A program made the position numbers and the translations under genes. From an uncultured Bacilli bacterium (GTDB lineage Bacteria > Bacillota_I > Bacilli_A > ML615J-28 > CAG-698): a stretch of 31,669 nt of DNA. The notes beneath the pieces are model-generated. The model had not been told where the DNA came from and made no database searches. It saw only the letters and a program-made list of their open reading frames with translations. The stretch spans positions 1 to 31,669 of the forward strand of contig CANQJU010000002.1 in the NCBI GenBank assembly GCA_947624315.1. Direction: 5' to 3'. The stretch's first letter is position 1, and the number at the start of each line of letters is the position of its first letter. Below, one piece after another: positions 1-7,284 of this stretch.

Positions 1-27
1 TCAACACCCCTTGCACAATCTTTATAT

Positions 28-56
28 ATTATACACCATTTTAACTTGAAAGTCAA
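28..56 (-). promoter_or_regulatory. Sigma-A-type promoter for a leftward gene outside the window
   Basis: On the minus strand TTGACT (51-56) is followed after exactly 17 bp by TATAAT (28-33). It lies beyond the prs terminator and points out of the window, so it should drive the next leftward gene. A G-rich stretch near position 8 (AAGGGGTG on the minus strand) could be that gene's ribosome binding site. Confidence 0.65.
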
Positions 57-88
57 TTACTTTATTGGCTTAAAATTATTTTTTTATG

Positions 89-121
89 AAAAAGGTATAA
101 TACTTATAAAAATATTATACC
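89..121 (-). terminator. Rho-independent terminator of prs
   Basis: A 9-bp stem (GGTATAATA at 94-102 with TATTATACC at 113-121) is followed on the minus strand by a short T-run (89-93), ten bases past the prs stop codon. This makes prs the last gene of its transcript. Confidence 0.65.
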
Positions 122-130
122 CATTTTTTA

Positions 131-1105
131 CTAATTTAATTTATTTTTTGGATCATAACTAAACAAAGTACTAATAGCTTTATCATCAATTATATTTAAA
201 ATACCTTGTCCAATGATCTTAGCAACTGATAATTGTGTAATTTTCTTGTTTTTCTTTTCTTCAGGCAATTTAATCGTGTTTGTTGTGATAAACTCAGTAA
301 TATCTGATTTTAAAATTTTATCAGATGCATCTTTTGATAAAACAGGATGAGTACATGCAACATATATATCTTTAGCGCCAGCTTCTTTTAAAGCTGCAGC
401 TGCTGCACAAATTGTTCCCGCAGTATCAACAATATCATCAACAATAACAGCATTCTTGTCTTTAACATCACCAATAATATTCATAACTTGAGCAACATTA
501 GGTTTAGGACGTCTCTTGTCTATAATAGCAATAGGTGCATCAAAGTTAATAGCAAACTTTCTTGCTCGTGTTGTTCCACCATGGTCTGGAGATACAATAA
601 CGATATCATCTAATTTTTTATCCTTAATATAGCTTACAATAATTGGTGAAGCTTCAAAGTTGTCAATTGGAATATTATAAAATCCTTGAATTTGAGCAGC
701 ATGCAAATCAAGTGATATAACTCGACTAGCTCCAGCAACCGTTAATAAATCCGCTACTAACTTTGCGGAAATGGGTTGACGGCTTAAAGCTTTACGATCT
801 TGTCTTGAATATCCATAATATGGCATAATAACATTAATGCTACGAGCTGAAGCTCTCTTTAAAGCATCAATCATAATAAGTAATTCCATATAATTTTCAT
901 TAACTGGATTAGATGTAGTTTGAATAACAAATACATTGTGTCCACGAACAGTTTCAGTAATATTAATTCCTACTTCCCCGTCTGCAAATCTCTCAATTGA
1001 GCATTCTGATAAACCAATCCCCATATAATCTGCAATCTCTTGTGCAAGCTCAGGATTAGAGTTCAAAGCAAATAACTTTACCTTGGTTCCATGAATTTCT
1101 GCCAT
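131..1105 (-). CDS. prs: Ribose-phosphate pyrophosphokinase (PRPP synthetase)
   Basis: Makes 5-phosphoribosyl-1-pyrophosphate from ribose 5-phosphate and ATP for nucleotide and cofactor synthesis in the cytoplasm. The protein is 324 aa, normal for the class I bacterial enzyme. The flexible catalytic loop (YGYSRQDRK), the SPDHGG segment and the PRPP-binding loop VDDIVDTAGT are all present. An upstream start at 1132 is open in frame, but I chose ATG 1105: GGAGG lies 10 bp before it, and the promoter at 1137-1165 would start transcription about on top of the upstream ATG. It follows glmU as in Bacillus, but a terminator and its own promoter separate the two genes. A 14-bp palindrome sits just upstream of the -35 box and may be an operator. 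Confidence 0.97.
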   Translation of the reverse strand: MAEIHGTKVKLFALNSNPELAQEIADYMGIGLSECSIERFADGEVGINITETVRGHNVFVIQTTSNPVNENYMELLIMIDALKRASARSINVIMPYYGYSRQDRKALSRQPISAKLVADLLTVAGASRVISLDLHAAQIQGFYNIPIDNFEASPIIVSYIKDKKLDDIVIVSPDHGGTTRARKFAINFDAPIAIIDKRRPKPNVAQVMNIIGDVKDKNAVIVDDIVDTAGTICAAAAALKEAGAKDIYVACTHPVLSKDASDKILKSDITEFITTNTIKLPEEKKNKKITQLSVAKIIGQGILNIIDDKAISTLFSYDPKNKLN

Positions 1106-1136
1106 TTTCCAATAACCTCCGATTAAATTCATTTTT

Positions 1137-1165
1137 ATTATACACTAGAGAGCCTTTTTTGACAA
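1137..1165 (-). promoter_or_regulatory. prs promoter
   Basis: Minus-strand TTGTCA (1160-1165), 17-bp spacer, TATAAT (1137-1142). The expected transcription start falls near 1130, giving a short leader with the GGAGG site. This supports the downstream ATG of prs. Confidence 0.75.
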
Positions 1166-1170
1166 TATAA

Positions 1171-1184
1171 GTAAAACGTTTTAC
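1171..1184. promoter_or_regulatory. 14-bp perfect palindrome, candidate operator of prs
   Basis: GTAAAACGTTTTAC reads identically on both strands and lies 5 bp upstream of the prs -35 box. The central AAACGTTT is typical of operators bound by LacI-family regulators (PurR, CcpA and relatives). No regulator gene is in the window, so binding is only inferred. The site abuts the T-tract of the glmU terminator but is not part of its stem. Confidence 0.4.
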
Positions 1185-1222
1185 AAAAATAAAAGGCTAT
1201 TGATATAAATAATTCAATAACC
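1185..1222 (-). terminator. Rho-independent terminator of glmU
   Basis: On the minus strand a 9-bp stem with one G-U pair (GGTTATTGA, 1214-1222, with TCAATAGCC, 1195-1203) is followed by TTTTATTTTT (1185-1194). It begins about 20 bp after the glmU stop and ends the rsmA-glmU transcript. Confidence 0.75.
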
Positions 1223-1242
1223 AAAGTCTTTTTGAAAAAATT

Positions 1243-1977
1243 TTATGAATTTGTTTTTTTAATCATTTCTTCAGCAGCTCTAAACTCATTCATATCATTT
1301 ATTCCCATAATTTCCTTATTATCTTTGATAATATAACTGCCAATTTTCTTATTATTCACGTGATATATCTTAACAATATCTGTTAAATAATATTCGTGCT
1401 GTTTATTATTGTTTTTAATAGTTTTTAAATACTTGAAAAAATCTTCACTTTTAACTATATATACTGATGAATTTACTTCGTTTATTTTTCTTTCATCAAT
1501 AGTGCAATCGCGTTCTTCTTTAATATCAATGATTTCATTATTATTGTGTATAATTCTTCCATATCCATAAGGATTAGACACAAAAGCACTAAGCACCAAT
1601 AAATCATAATTACCATTTTGATATTTTAAATAAGCTTCATTAATAGTTTTACTAGATATAAAAGGCATATCACCAGCCATAATTATAATATCAAAATTAC
1701 CATTTAAAACTTTCTCAGCCTCTAAAACTGCATTAGCTGTTCCAAGTGTTTCTTTTTGATAGCAAATCAAGCATTTATCTTTAATAATATTTTCGATTAT
1801 TTCTTTTTTAAACCCCAAAATGCAAATAATATTATTAACAGAAGCTCTTTTTAAGTTATCAATTGCTCTTTCAATTAATGTTTTTTCACCTAATTTAATG
1901 GCGCATTTAGGCAAATCAATTTGCATGCGACTGCCTTTACCAGCTGCTAAAATTATCCCCCATTTTTCCCTTTCCAT
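1243..1977 (-). CDS. glmU: UDP-GlcNAc pyrophosphorylase domain protein (GlmU N-terminal domain only)
   Basis: Expected to make UDP-N-acetylglucosamine from GlcNAc-1-phosphate and UTP. The 244 residues match the N-terminal half of GlmU in order: nucleotide-binding LAAGKGSRM (10-18), DLPK, GTANAV, the metal-site region AGDMPF, YGYGRI, EVNSSVYIV and EYYLTDIVK. The protein stops at the helix after GINDMNEF, where bifunctional GlmU (about 450-460 aa) enters its left-handed beta-helix acetyltransferase. The stop is clean and a terminator follows, so this looks like a stable single-domain form, not a recent truncation. The missing acetyltransferase step must come from another gene or from salvaged GlcNAc. 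A related sugar-phosphate uridylyltransferase role is possible, but the motifs and the position before prs favour GlmU. Confidence 0.88.
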   Translation of the reverse strand: MEREKWGIILAAGKGSRMQIDLPKCAIKLGEKTLIERAIDNLKRASVNNIICILGFKKEIIENIIKDKCLICYQKETLGTANAVLEAEKVLNGNFDIIIMAGDMPFISSKTINEAYLKYQNGNYDLLVLSAFVSNPYGYGRIIHNNNEIIDIKEERDCTIDERKINEVNSSVYIVKSEDFFKYLKTIKNNNKQHEYYLTDIVKIYHVNNKKIGSYIIKDNKEIMGINDMNEFRAAEEMIKKTNS

Positions 1978-1981
1978 TTAA

Positions 1982-2815
1982 TCACCCAATTGTTTTACTC
2001 ATATATACTTCATAGTTTTGATTTTTAAAATATTTATAAGCTTCTTCCATCACTTTTTTATCACTAAAAAGTCCAAAAGCGCAACTTCCACTGCCGCTCA
2101 TTAGAGCACCATTTGCTCCATTTTTAATTAGTTCTTTTTTAATCTTATTTATTTCCTTAAATCTTTCATCTTTTTTTAAGGCGCGTTCTAAATCATTAAC
2201 TAAGTTTTTAGATACTAAATTAATATCACCAATTTTTAAAGCATCTTCTAAAGAAGTAAGCTCCCCTTTAGAACTAAACGAATCTACCATAGTAAATATT
2301 TGTTTGGTTGAGCACCCAAAAGATGGTTTAACAATCAAAACATTAAAATTATTTTTGCATTCAATCTTGCGAATTTTTTCACCTGTTCCCGATACAAAAG
2401 AAGGTTTGCCATCAATAAAAAAGGCAATATCACTACCAAAATGATTAGCAATCTTCTTTCTTTCTTCCAGATTCATTCGCAATTTCCAAATTTTGTTTAG
2501 AGCATTAATAGTACAAGCTGCATCACTACTACCGCCACCAATACCAGCATCCATAGGAATTCTCTTTTTAATAACAATCTTAATGCCTTCATCTATATTA
2601 TATTTAGATTTAAGATATAAAGCTACTCGATAAACTAAATTCTTTTTCATATCAATATTTTCGCAAACAACTTCGATATCATTGCTTTTAGAAAATATTA
2701 ATTCATCATATAGCCCTATTTTTACCATTATCATTTCTAAATTGTGATATCCATCAGCTCTTTTAGAAACAACTTTTAAGCCTAAATTAATTTTTGCATA
2801 TGCTCTTTTGTTCAT
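1982..2815 (-). CDS. ispE: 4-diphosphocytidyl-2-C-methyl-D-erythritol kinase
   Basis: GHMP-family kinase that phosphorylates CDP-methylerythritol at the 2-hydroxyl in the MEP (non-mevalonate) isoprenoid pathway. The 277-aa protein starts with the typical AYAKINLGL segment, carries the ATP loop PMDAGIGGGSSDAA (about 89-102) and has the C-terminal GSGSCAFGLF motif. It is cotranscribed with yabG (8-bp gap upstream) and glmU (4-bp gap downstream). No clear Shine-Dalgarno sequence precedes the ATG, so translation is probably coupled to yabG. The stop codon is TGA, one of only two in the window, and it doubles as part of the glmU ribosome binding region (GGGTGA), which argues that TGA is a true stop here. 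Confidence 0.95.
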   Translation of the reverse strand: MNKRAYAKINLGLKVVSKRADGYHNLEMIMVKIGLYDELIFSKSNDIEVVCENIDMKKNLVYRVALYLKSKYNIDEGIKIVIKKRIPMDAGIGGGSSDAACTINALNKIWKLRMNLEERKKIANHFGSDIAFFIDGKPSFVSGTGEKIRKIECKNNFNVLIVKPSFGCSTKQIFTMVDSFSSKGELTSLEDALKIGDINLVSKNLVNDLERALKKDERFKEINKIKKELIKNGANGALMSGSGSCAFGLFSDKKVMEEAYKYFKNQNYEVYMSKTIG

Positions 2816-2823
2816 AACTTTTT

Positions 2824-3591
2824 TTATAGCATAAGGCGCATTTTCCCTAAGGTTTCAAGTCCACCATATGCATTCCTTCCATTTTCTATTATTTTAAATG
2901 TCTCATCTAAATCAACTACTCTAACAAAAGAAGTGCTAGCCACTTTTATAGCAATTATGGCTGGATCAAAAGTATGAACATTTATTCGCTTGGGGCTACT
3001 AGCAAAATCAGCACCACTAGCAATTAATGCTTCAAAATTTGATTGACATGCACCTGCAATCACACAACACTCATAGTTGGATTTCTTTAATCTAATTTTT
3101 TTTACCGTCTCCATAAAATATTTAGTATTAGTATAATTATTAATATCTTTAAGGCCCTTTTGATTATATAAATCATGACCAGTAATAACGACAATATCAG
3201 GATTTAATTTATCTAAATAATACCCAATTTTACTGGGCATATCTTTTTCATTAATTGTGGCCCCATCTGCCTTAATTCCCATTTTTTCATATAATTCTAG
3301 ACACTTTTTTAGGTATAATTCATCTCCATCAATATGCAAAACTTTTCCTAATAAATATCTTTTCTTTTCACGCCTCCCGGTTTTACTTACCAATGAATAG
3401 TATCTATCGTTTTCTTTTTCTTCCTTCTCAATGTCACTAGAATTAGCCATAACCAAATCCGTTAATAAAACAGTTCGATGAAGGCGATAGTTTTTGCCTT
3501 TAATATATGCTTTATCATTATCAATTTTAATAATTATATATACAATTTTAATTTCATCGTTAATATATGTGACTTCATCATTTTCCTTCAC
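2824..3591 (-). CDS. yabG: YabG-family peptidase (sporulation-type protease homologue)
   Basis: Homologue of YabG (peptidase family U57), which in spore formers trims coat and cortex-associated proteins. From the start used here the protein has 255 aa. It has the conserved GHD motif (His about 139), NYTNTKYF, and AGACQS (Cys about 182) followed by ASGADFASSP, the hallmark segments of the family; His and Cys are the likely catalytic pair. Start choice is uncertain: GTG 3591 lies 8 bp after AGGTG and places the N-terminus as in relatives, TTG 3594 is possible, and TTG 3612 has no ribosome site. It sits tightly between rsmA and ispE, the ancestral Bacillus position, but behind a housekeeping-type promoter. 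Confidence 0.85.
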   Translation of the reverse strand: MKENDEVTYINDEIKIVYIIIKIDNDKAYIKGKNYRLHRTVLLTDLVMANSSDIEKEEKENDRYYSLVSKTGRREKKRYLLGKVLHIDGDELYLKKCLELYEKMGIKADGATINEKDMPSKIGYYLDKLNPDIVVITGHDLYNQKGLKDINNYTNTKYFMETVKKIRLKKSNYECCVIAGACQSNFEALIASGADFASSPKRINVHTFDPAIIAIKVASTSFVRVVDLDETFKIIENGRNAYGGLETLGKMRLML

Positions 3592-3619
3592 CAAATCATC
3601 ACCTATTAACAATATATGT

Positions 3620-4477
3620 TTATTTATTTTTTTTGGTTAATAAAAACTCTTGATAAAGTTTAACGATTTCTCTAACATCTAATTCTTCGCTTCTTACCGT
3701 TTCTTTATAATTAAGATTTGATAAAAAAGTTTTGACTTCTTCTTTATCTAAATTATATCCTACCGTCAAATTATTAACCAAGGTTTTACGGCGCAAAGCA
3801 AATATCTTTTGAACAAACTGCAAAAAATCTTTCTTATCTTCAATTGGAAAGTTTTTATCAGCCTTTTCCAAATGAATTACGCAGCTATCAACATTTGGTG
3901 ATGGATAAAAACAAGTCTTTTTCACCATAAAACACATTTCTGCATTAGCTTGAAAATCAATCAAAACACTTAAGCTTCCATAATCTTTGCTCTTTGGTTT
4001 TCCAGTTAAACGCATACCAACTTCCTTTTGAACCATAAAATAAAAATCAGTAATGCGATTATTATCTTCTAATAGCTTAATAATAATAGGAGTTGTTATA
4101 TAATATGGCAAATTACTAATTACTTTGACTTTTTCACAATCATCAAAATAATGTAAATCATTATCTAAATCAACTTTAAGAAAATCTCCTTCAACAATTT
4201 TCAAATTATCTTGATGAAGATTATCTAATAATATTTTTACCATATCACTATCTTTTTCATAGCATAATACTTTTTGACTATTAATAACTAATTCTTCTGT
4301 TAATGCCCCAATTCCAGGACCAATTTCTAAAACACCTGTTTTTTTATCAACATTTGCTTCATTAACAATTCTTTTGATAATATTGCCATCAACTAAAAAA
4401 TTTTGTCCCAATTGTTTTTTAGCATTTAAATTATATTTATTTAAAATCTCTTTGGTTTTGCTAATATTTGCTATCAT
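3620..4477 (-). CDS. rsmA: 16S rRNA (adenine1518-N6/adenine1519-N6)-dimethyltransferase
   Basis: Dimethylates two adjacent adenines in the 3'-terminal hairpin of 16S rRNA late in small-subunit assembly (KsgA). The 285-aa protein has QLGQNFL near the N-terminus, the SAM-binding EIGPGIGALT, the acidic EGDFLKVDL and the catalytic NLPYYITTP, followed by the C-terminal helical domain with PSPNVDS. I chose ATG 4477. The in-frame ATG at 4492 overlaps the expected transcription start of the promoter at 4493-4521, whereas TTGGTGG lies just before 4477. First gene of the rsmA-yabG-ispE-glmU transcript. Confidence 0.96.
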   Translation of the reverse strand: MIANISKTKEILNKYNLNAKKQLGQNFLVDGNIIKRIVNEANVDKKTGVLEIGPGIGALTEELVINSQKVLCYEKDSDMVKILLDNLHQDNLKIVEGDFLKVDLDNDLHYFDDCEKVKVISNLPYYITTPIIIKLLEDNNRITDFYFMVQKEVGMRLTGKPKSKDYGSLSVLIDFQANAEMCFMVKKTCFYPSPNVDSCVIHLEKADKNFPIEDKKDFLQFVQKIFALRRKTLVNNLTVGYNLDKEEVKTFLSNLNYKETVRSEELDVREIVKLYQEFLLTKKNK

Positions 4478-4492
4478 ATAACCACCAAGCAT

Positions 4493-4521
4493 ATTCTAAC
4501 ATAATGATTTTCTTTTTTCAA
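4493..4521 (-). promoter_or_regulatory. Promoter of the rsmA-yabG-ispE-glmU operon
   Basis: Minus-strand TTGAAA (4516-4521), 17-bp spacer ending in TGT, then TAGAAT (4493-4498): a sigma-A-type promoter with an extended -10. The predicted start of transcription lies inside the first in-frame ATG of rsmA, so translation must begin at 4477. Confidence 0.75.
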
Positions 4522-4587
4522 GAATAGAGCGAATGAAAACTTTTTTATTTTAAAGATTTTATTTAGGCTCATTTTTATTAGTCAAAC

Positions 4588-4599
4588 AACTAATTAGTT
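4588..4599. repeat. 12-bp perfect palindrome in the rsmA upstream region
   Basis: AACTAATTAGTT is self-complementary and lies about 65 bp upstream of the rsmA -35 box. It may be an operator or a chance result of AT-rich sequence; nothing in the window decides this. Confidence 0.25.
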
Positions 4600-4636
4600 A
4601 TAAAATAAATAAAAAGCAAAATAAAGCTAAATTTAT

Positions 4637-4700
4637 GGCTCAATTTTATAAAATAAAAGCCAATAATAAAAAATATCTATTAAGTTTATGCTCAATAGAT
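4637..4700 (-). other. Two further hairpins behind the lipoprotein operon
   Basis: Downstream of the main terminator lie two more inverted repeats. One is ATCTATT (4675-4681) with AATAGAT (4694-4700), followed on the minus strand by a T-rich tract. The other is GGCT (4637-4640) with AGCC (4658-4661), enclosing a self-complementary ATTTTATAAAAT. They may act as backup terminators or 3'-end stabilisers. The rest of the 283-bp gap holds no open reading frame I can support. Confidence 0.4.
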
Positions 4701-4724
4701 AAAATTTAACTACTTTTTAAAATT

Positions 4725-4757
4725 ATAATAAAAATTGGCCCATATTAAATATGGGCC
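4725..4757 (-). terminator. Terminator of the ABC-nuclease-lipoprotein operon
   Basis: A perfect 9-bp inverted repeat (GGCCCATAT, 4737-4745, with ATATGGGCC, 4749-4757) and a 3-base loop is followed on the minus strand by AATTTTTATT. It lies about 20 bp past the stop of the 831-aa lipoprotein. Confidence 0.8.
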
Positions 4758-4775
4758 ATAATATTTAGTCTATTT

Positions 4776-7271
4776 TTATGCAGCTTTTTCGCTTACTGTA
4801 TCAACTAAAGCAAAGAAACTGAATGTGTTACTCTTTGTATTAAATTGATATGTAATAACAACTAATTCAACTTCTTTATCAACTAATGATCTAACAGCAT
4901 CTTTTTGATCATTTGTTAAATATAAGTTATAAACAACTTCACCAGATTGAATGTTGATATAATTGCCGCTAGCAACTAATGTACCAGTAACTTTATAAGC
5001 TTTACCATAGTTCTTTAAGTCTTCTCCACCTAAAGCACTAATTTCAGCTAAAGTTTTAGCTTCTGATGCCCATTCATATCCTTCAGCAGTTGATCTTAAA
5101 GCAACACTTGTTAATGCGATTTGAGGACCATTGTAGTTTCCTCTAGTACCTTTAACAACAACATCATTACCAACTTTTAAGCCAGCAACTAATTCTCCAC
5201 CTTTGTTATATACATAGATTGCATTTGTTCCGTCGCTTAATACGAATCCATTGCCATCATAAATGTAAACAACTTTACCAGCGATAGTAACTTCAGCATC
5301 AATTTCAGCAGCATGAACTTCTTCAACAGTCATTCCACCAACAAAGTCTGCCATTTCAGCTTCGCCTTCAACTAAATTAGTGTATGAACCTAATTGCCAT
5401 CCATCAGTGAAGTGTCCGCTATAAACTGGAGCAGTAATTGTAACTTGTTTACCAACTAAAGCTTTTAATTCATCTTGGTTAGTTGATTTATAGTAGTAAA
5501 GGATTGCTGGAGAATCTTCAGCTTCAGAAGCACAGATATAAACATTTCCATAGCTTCCTCTTGTTTGAACATAACCAGTAACAGTTACCATTCTACCATA
5601 TAATTTATTAGCAATTACTTCTTCTGCGTTTTGAGGAGCAGTTGCTAAGTCAGCAATTGAAATATAAACTGATTGATCAGGAGTAACTGCATCATCAACT
5701 TTAGTTATTTCAGCATTAGAATTAATTTGTCTTGTATATTGTTTATCATTATTTGTGTAGTTAGTAGTTGTACCAATAACTTTAACAGTATCACCAACGC
5801 TAATTCCTTCAGGAAGTTTAGTTCTTACATAGATAACTCCACTTTCATCAGCAACGAAGATATAACCATCGCTATCAGCACTAACAACTTTACCAACGAT
5901 TAATACGTTCTTACCAGCATTTTCACCATCACATAATGGTAATACTTCAGAAATAGGGCTTTGAGAAAGAGCAGCAACTTTAACTTTAATTGAAACTTTT
6001 TCACTTACATCACCAGAAGTGATTGTAGCAGTTAATGTAACTTCAGTTTCTTCAGCAGGATAAGCACCTAATGTACCATCATTAGCGATTAAATCAGGAT
6101 TTGAGCTTTCCCATGTAACTGTAGCACCTAAACCAGTAGATGTGAATAAGTCTAAATCAGATGCATAAACTTGATCAGCTAAAGCTTCAACAGCTTCTTT
6201 AGCTCTTTCAACGATTTCAGCATCAGATAATTTAATATCAGATTCTTTAATAGCATCAACTGTAACAGGAGTTAAATAGAATGCACCATTATAAACACAA
6301 ATAACACCAGTAACATCAACAACTGAACCCTTAACGAATTTAGCTTTTAATGCTGCTTGATCATCTTTAACTAATGGACAAACGCTACTAGAAATTCTTA
6401 CATAAGAACTCTTTCCGTTTAATGTGAAATTCAAATATCCATTGCTTTCATCAATAGTAGTTAATTCAACGCCCTTAATAGTAACTAATAAACCTTGTTT
6501 ATCAACTAATTCTGCATCTTTAGTATCTGCAGCTTTATTGAATAAATCAGTATAATCAACAGGAGTAACTTCTTTAACTTCACTATTAACTACTTCAACA
6601 GCAATGTCTAATGATGTATTACCAACAAGTTCATAAGTACCATTATATAAACTCTTTAAAGCAGTAGCAGTAATTTCCATACCAACTTTAAGATTTAAAT
6701 CAGTAACTGGATCTTGTTTCATACCATATACATAGTATCCACCAACTTCGTCTTGTAAATAAAGAGCGTTTGTACTATTACCACGTGAACTAGCGATTAA
6801 TCCAGTAATAACACCTTTAACTGTTAATAATTTATCATTTTCAGCAGCTTTATATTCTTCCCATGTATTAACTTGGAAAGCAGGAACAACTCTATCATAT
6901 GATTTTGTTAATGTATTTTTACTAGGACTAGTAATTGTTGCTTTAATAGTATATTTAACTTCAGCGCTAGCTTTTTCATTAACATCTACATGATATGCAT
7001 CGCTACCAGCTTGACCTTTAACGTCATCAGCATTACCGCTTTTAACTTCGATTTCCCAATCAACTGTAAATTCTTTGCCATCAACAACAACTTTATTGAT
7101 TAATGTATAATCAGCTGGTGTTTGTTGAGAGCCATCTTTATACATTGAGTCAACAATGCTTCCTGCGTTGGCTAAAGCTTCTTTATCATCATTCTTGTTG
7201 CCACCGCATCCAACTAAGCAAACTAATAATAAGATTGCAAGAACAAAACTTAGAATTTTACTTTTTTTCAT
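4776..7271 (-). CDS. Large surface lipoprotein with repeated OB-like modules and atrophied Ig-like domains
   Basis: An 831-aa secreted lipoprotein: signal peptide with lipobox LVGC (Cys22), so it is anchored outside the membrane. By eye it holds an Ig-like (aBig-type) domain at about 30-130, OB-like modules at about 135-228 and 240-340, a second aBig domain at about 345-432 (VTWESSNPDLI is typical), and four more OB-like modules at about 436-528, 535-635, 645-728 and 735-831. Each OB module repeats the pattern 'V.VTGxV...(Y/F)(I/L)xD..G.(I/Y)YVY...L.VGxxVxVxG'. Such modules occur in secreted nucleases of the YhcR type and can bind nucleic acid. Last gene of the transporter-nuclease operon, 13 bp after the nuclease, behind a good AGAGAGG site. 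I infer a role in capturing extracellular nucleic acid; no catalytic motif was seen. Confidence 0.8.
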   Translation of the reverse strand: MKKSKILSFVLAILLLVCLVGCGGNKNDDKEALANAGSIVDSMYKDGSQQTPADYTLINKVVVDGKEFTVDWEIEVKSGNADDVKGQAGSDAYHVDVNEKASAEVKYTIKATITSPSKNTLTKSYDRVVPAFQVNTWEEYKAAENDKLLTVKGVITGLIASSRGNSTNALYLQDEVGGYYVYGMKQDPVTDLNLKVGMEITATALKSLYNGTYELVGNTSLDIAVEVVNSEVKEVTPVDYTDLFNKAADTKDAELVDKQGLLVTIKGVELTTIDESNGYLNFTLNGKSSYVRISSSVCPLVKDDQAALKAKFVKGSVVDVTGVICVYNGAFYLTPVTVDAIKESDIKLSDAEIVERAKEAVEALADQVYASDLDLFTSTGLGATVTWESSNPDLIANDGTLGAYPAEETEVTLTATITSGDVSEKVSIKVKVAALSQSPISEVLPLCDGENAGKNVLIVGKVVSADSDGYIFVADESGVIYVRTKLPEGISVGDTVKVIGTTTNYTNNDKQYTRQINSNAEITKVDDAVTPDQSVYISIADLATAPQNAEEVIANKLYGRMVTVTGYVQTRGSYGNVYICASEAEDSPAILYYYKSTNQDELKALVGKQVTITAPVYSGHFTDGWQLGSYTNLVEGEAEMADFVGGMTVEEVHAAEIDAEVTIAGKVVYIYDGNGFVLSDGTNAIYVYNKGGELVAGLKVGNDVVVKGTRGNYNGPQIALTSVALRSTAEGYEWASEAKTLAEISALGGEDLKNYGKAYKVTGTLVASGNYINIQSGEVVYNLYLTNDQKDAVRSLVDKEVELVVITYQFNTKSNTFSFFALVDTVSEKAA

Positions 7272-7284
7272 TTTTTACCTCTCT

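Noticed and set aside
5673..5903. Open frames on the strand opposite the large lipoprotein, nuclease, permease and dnaX genes
   Set aside because: They lie wholly inside well-supported genes and lack ribosome sites and recognisable motifs, so they are shadows.
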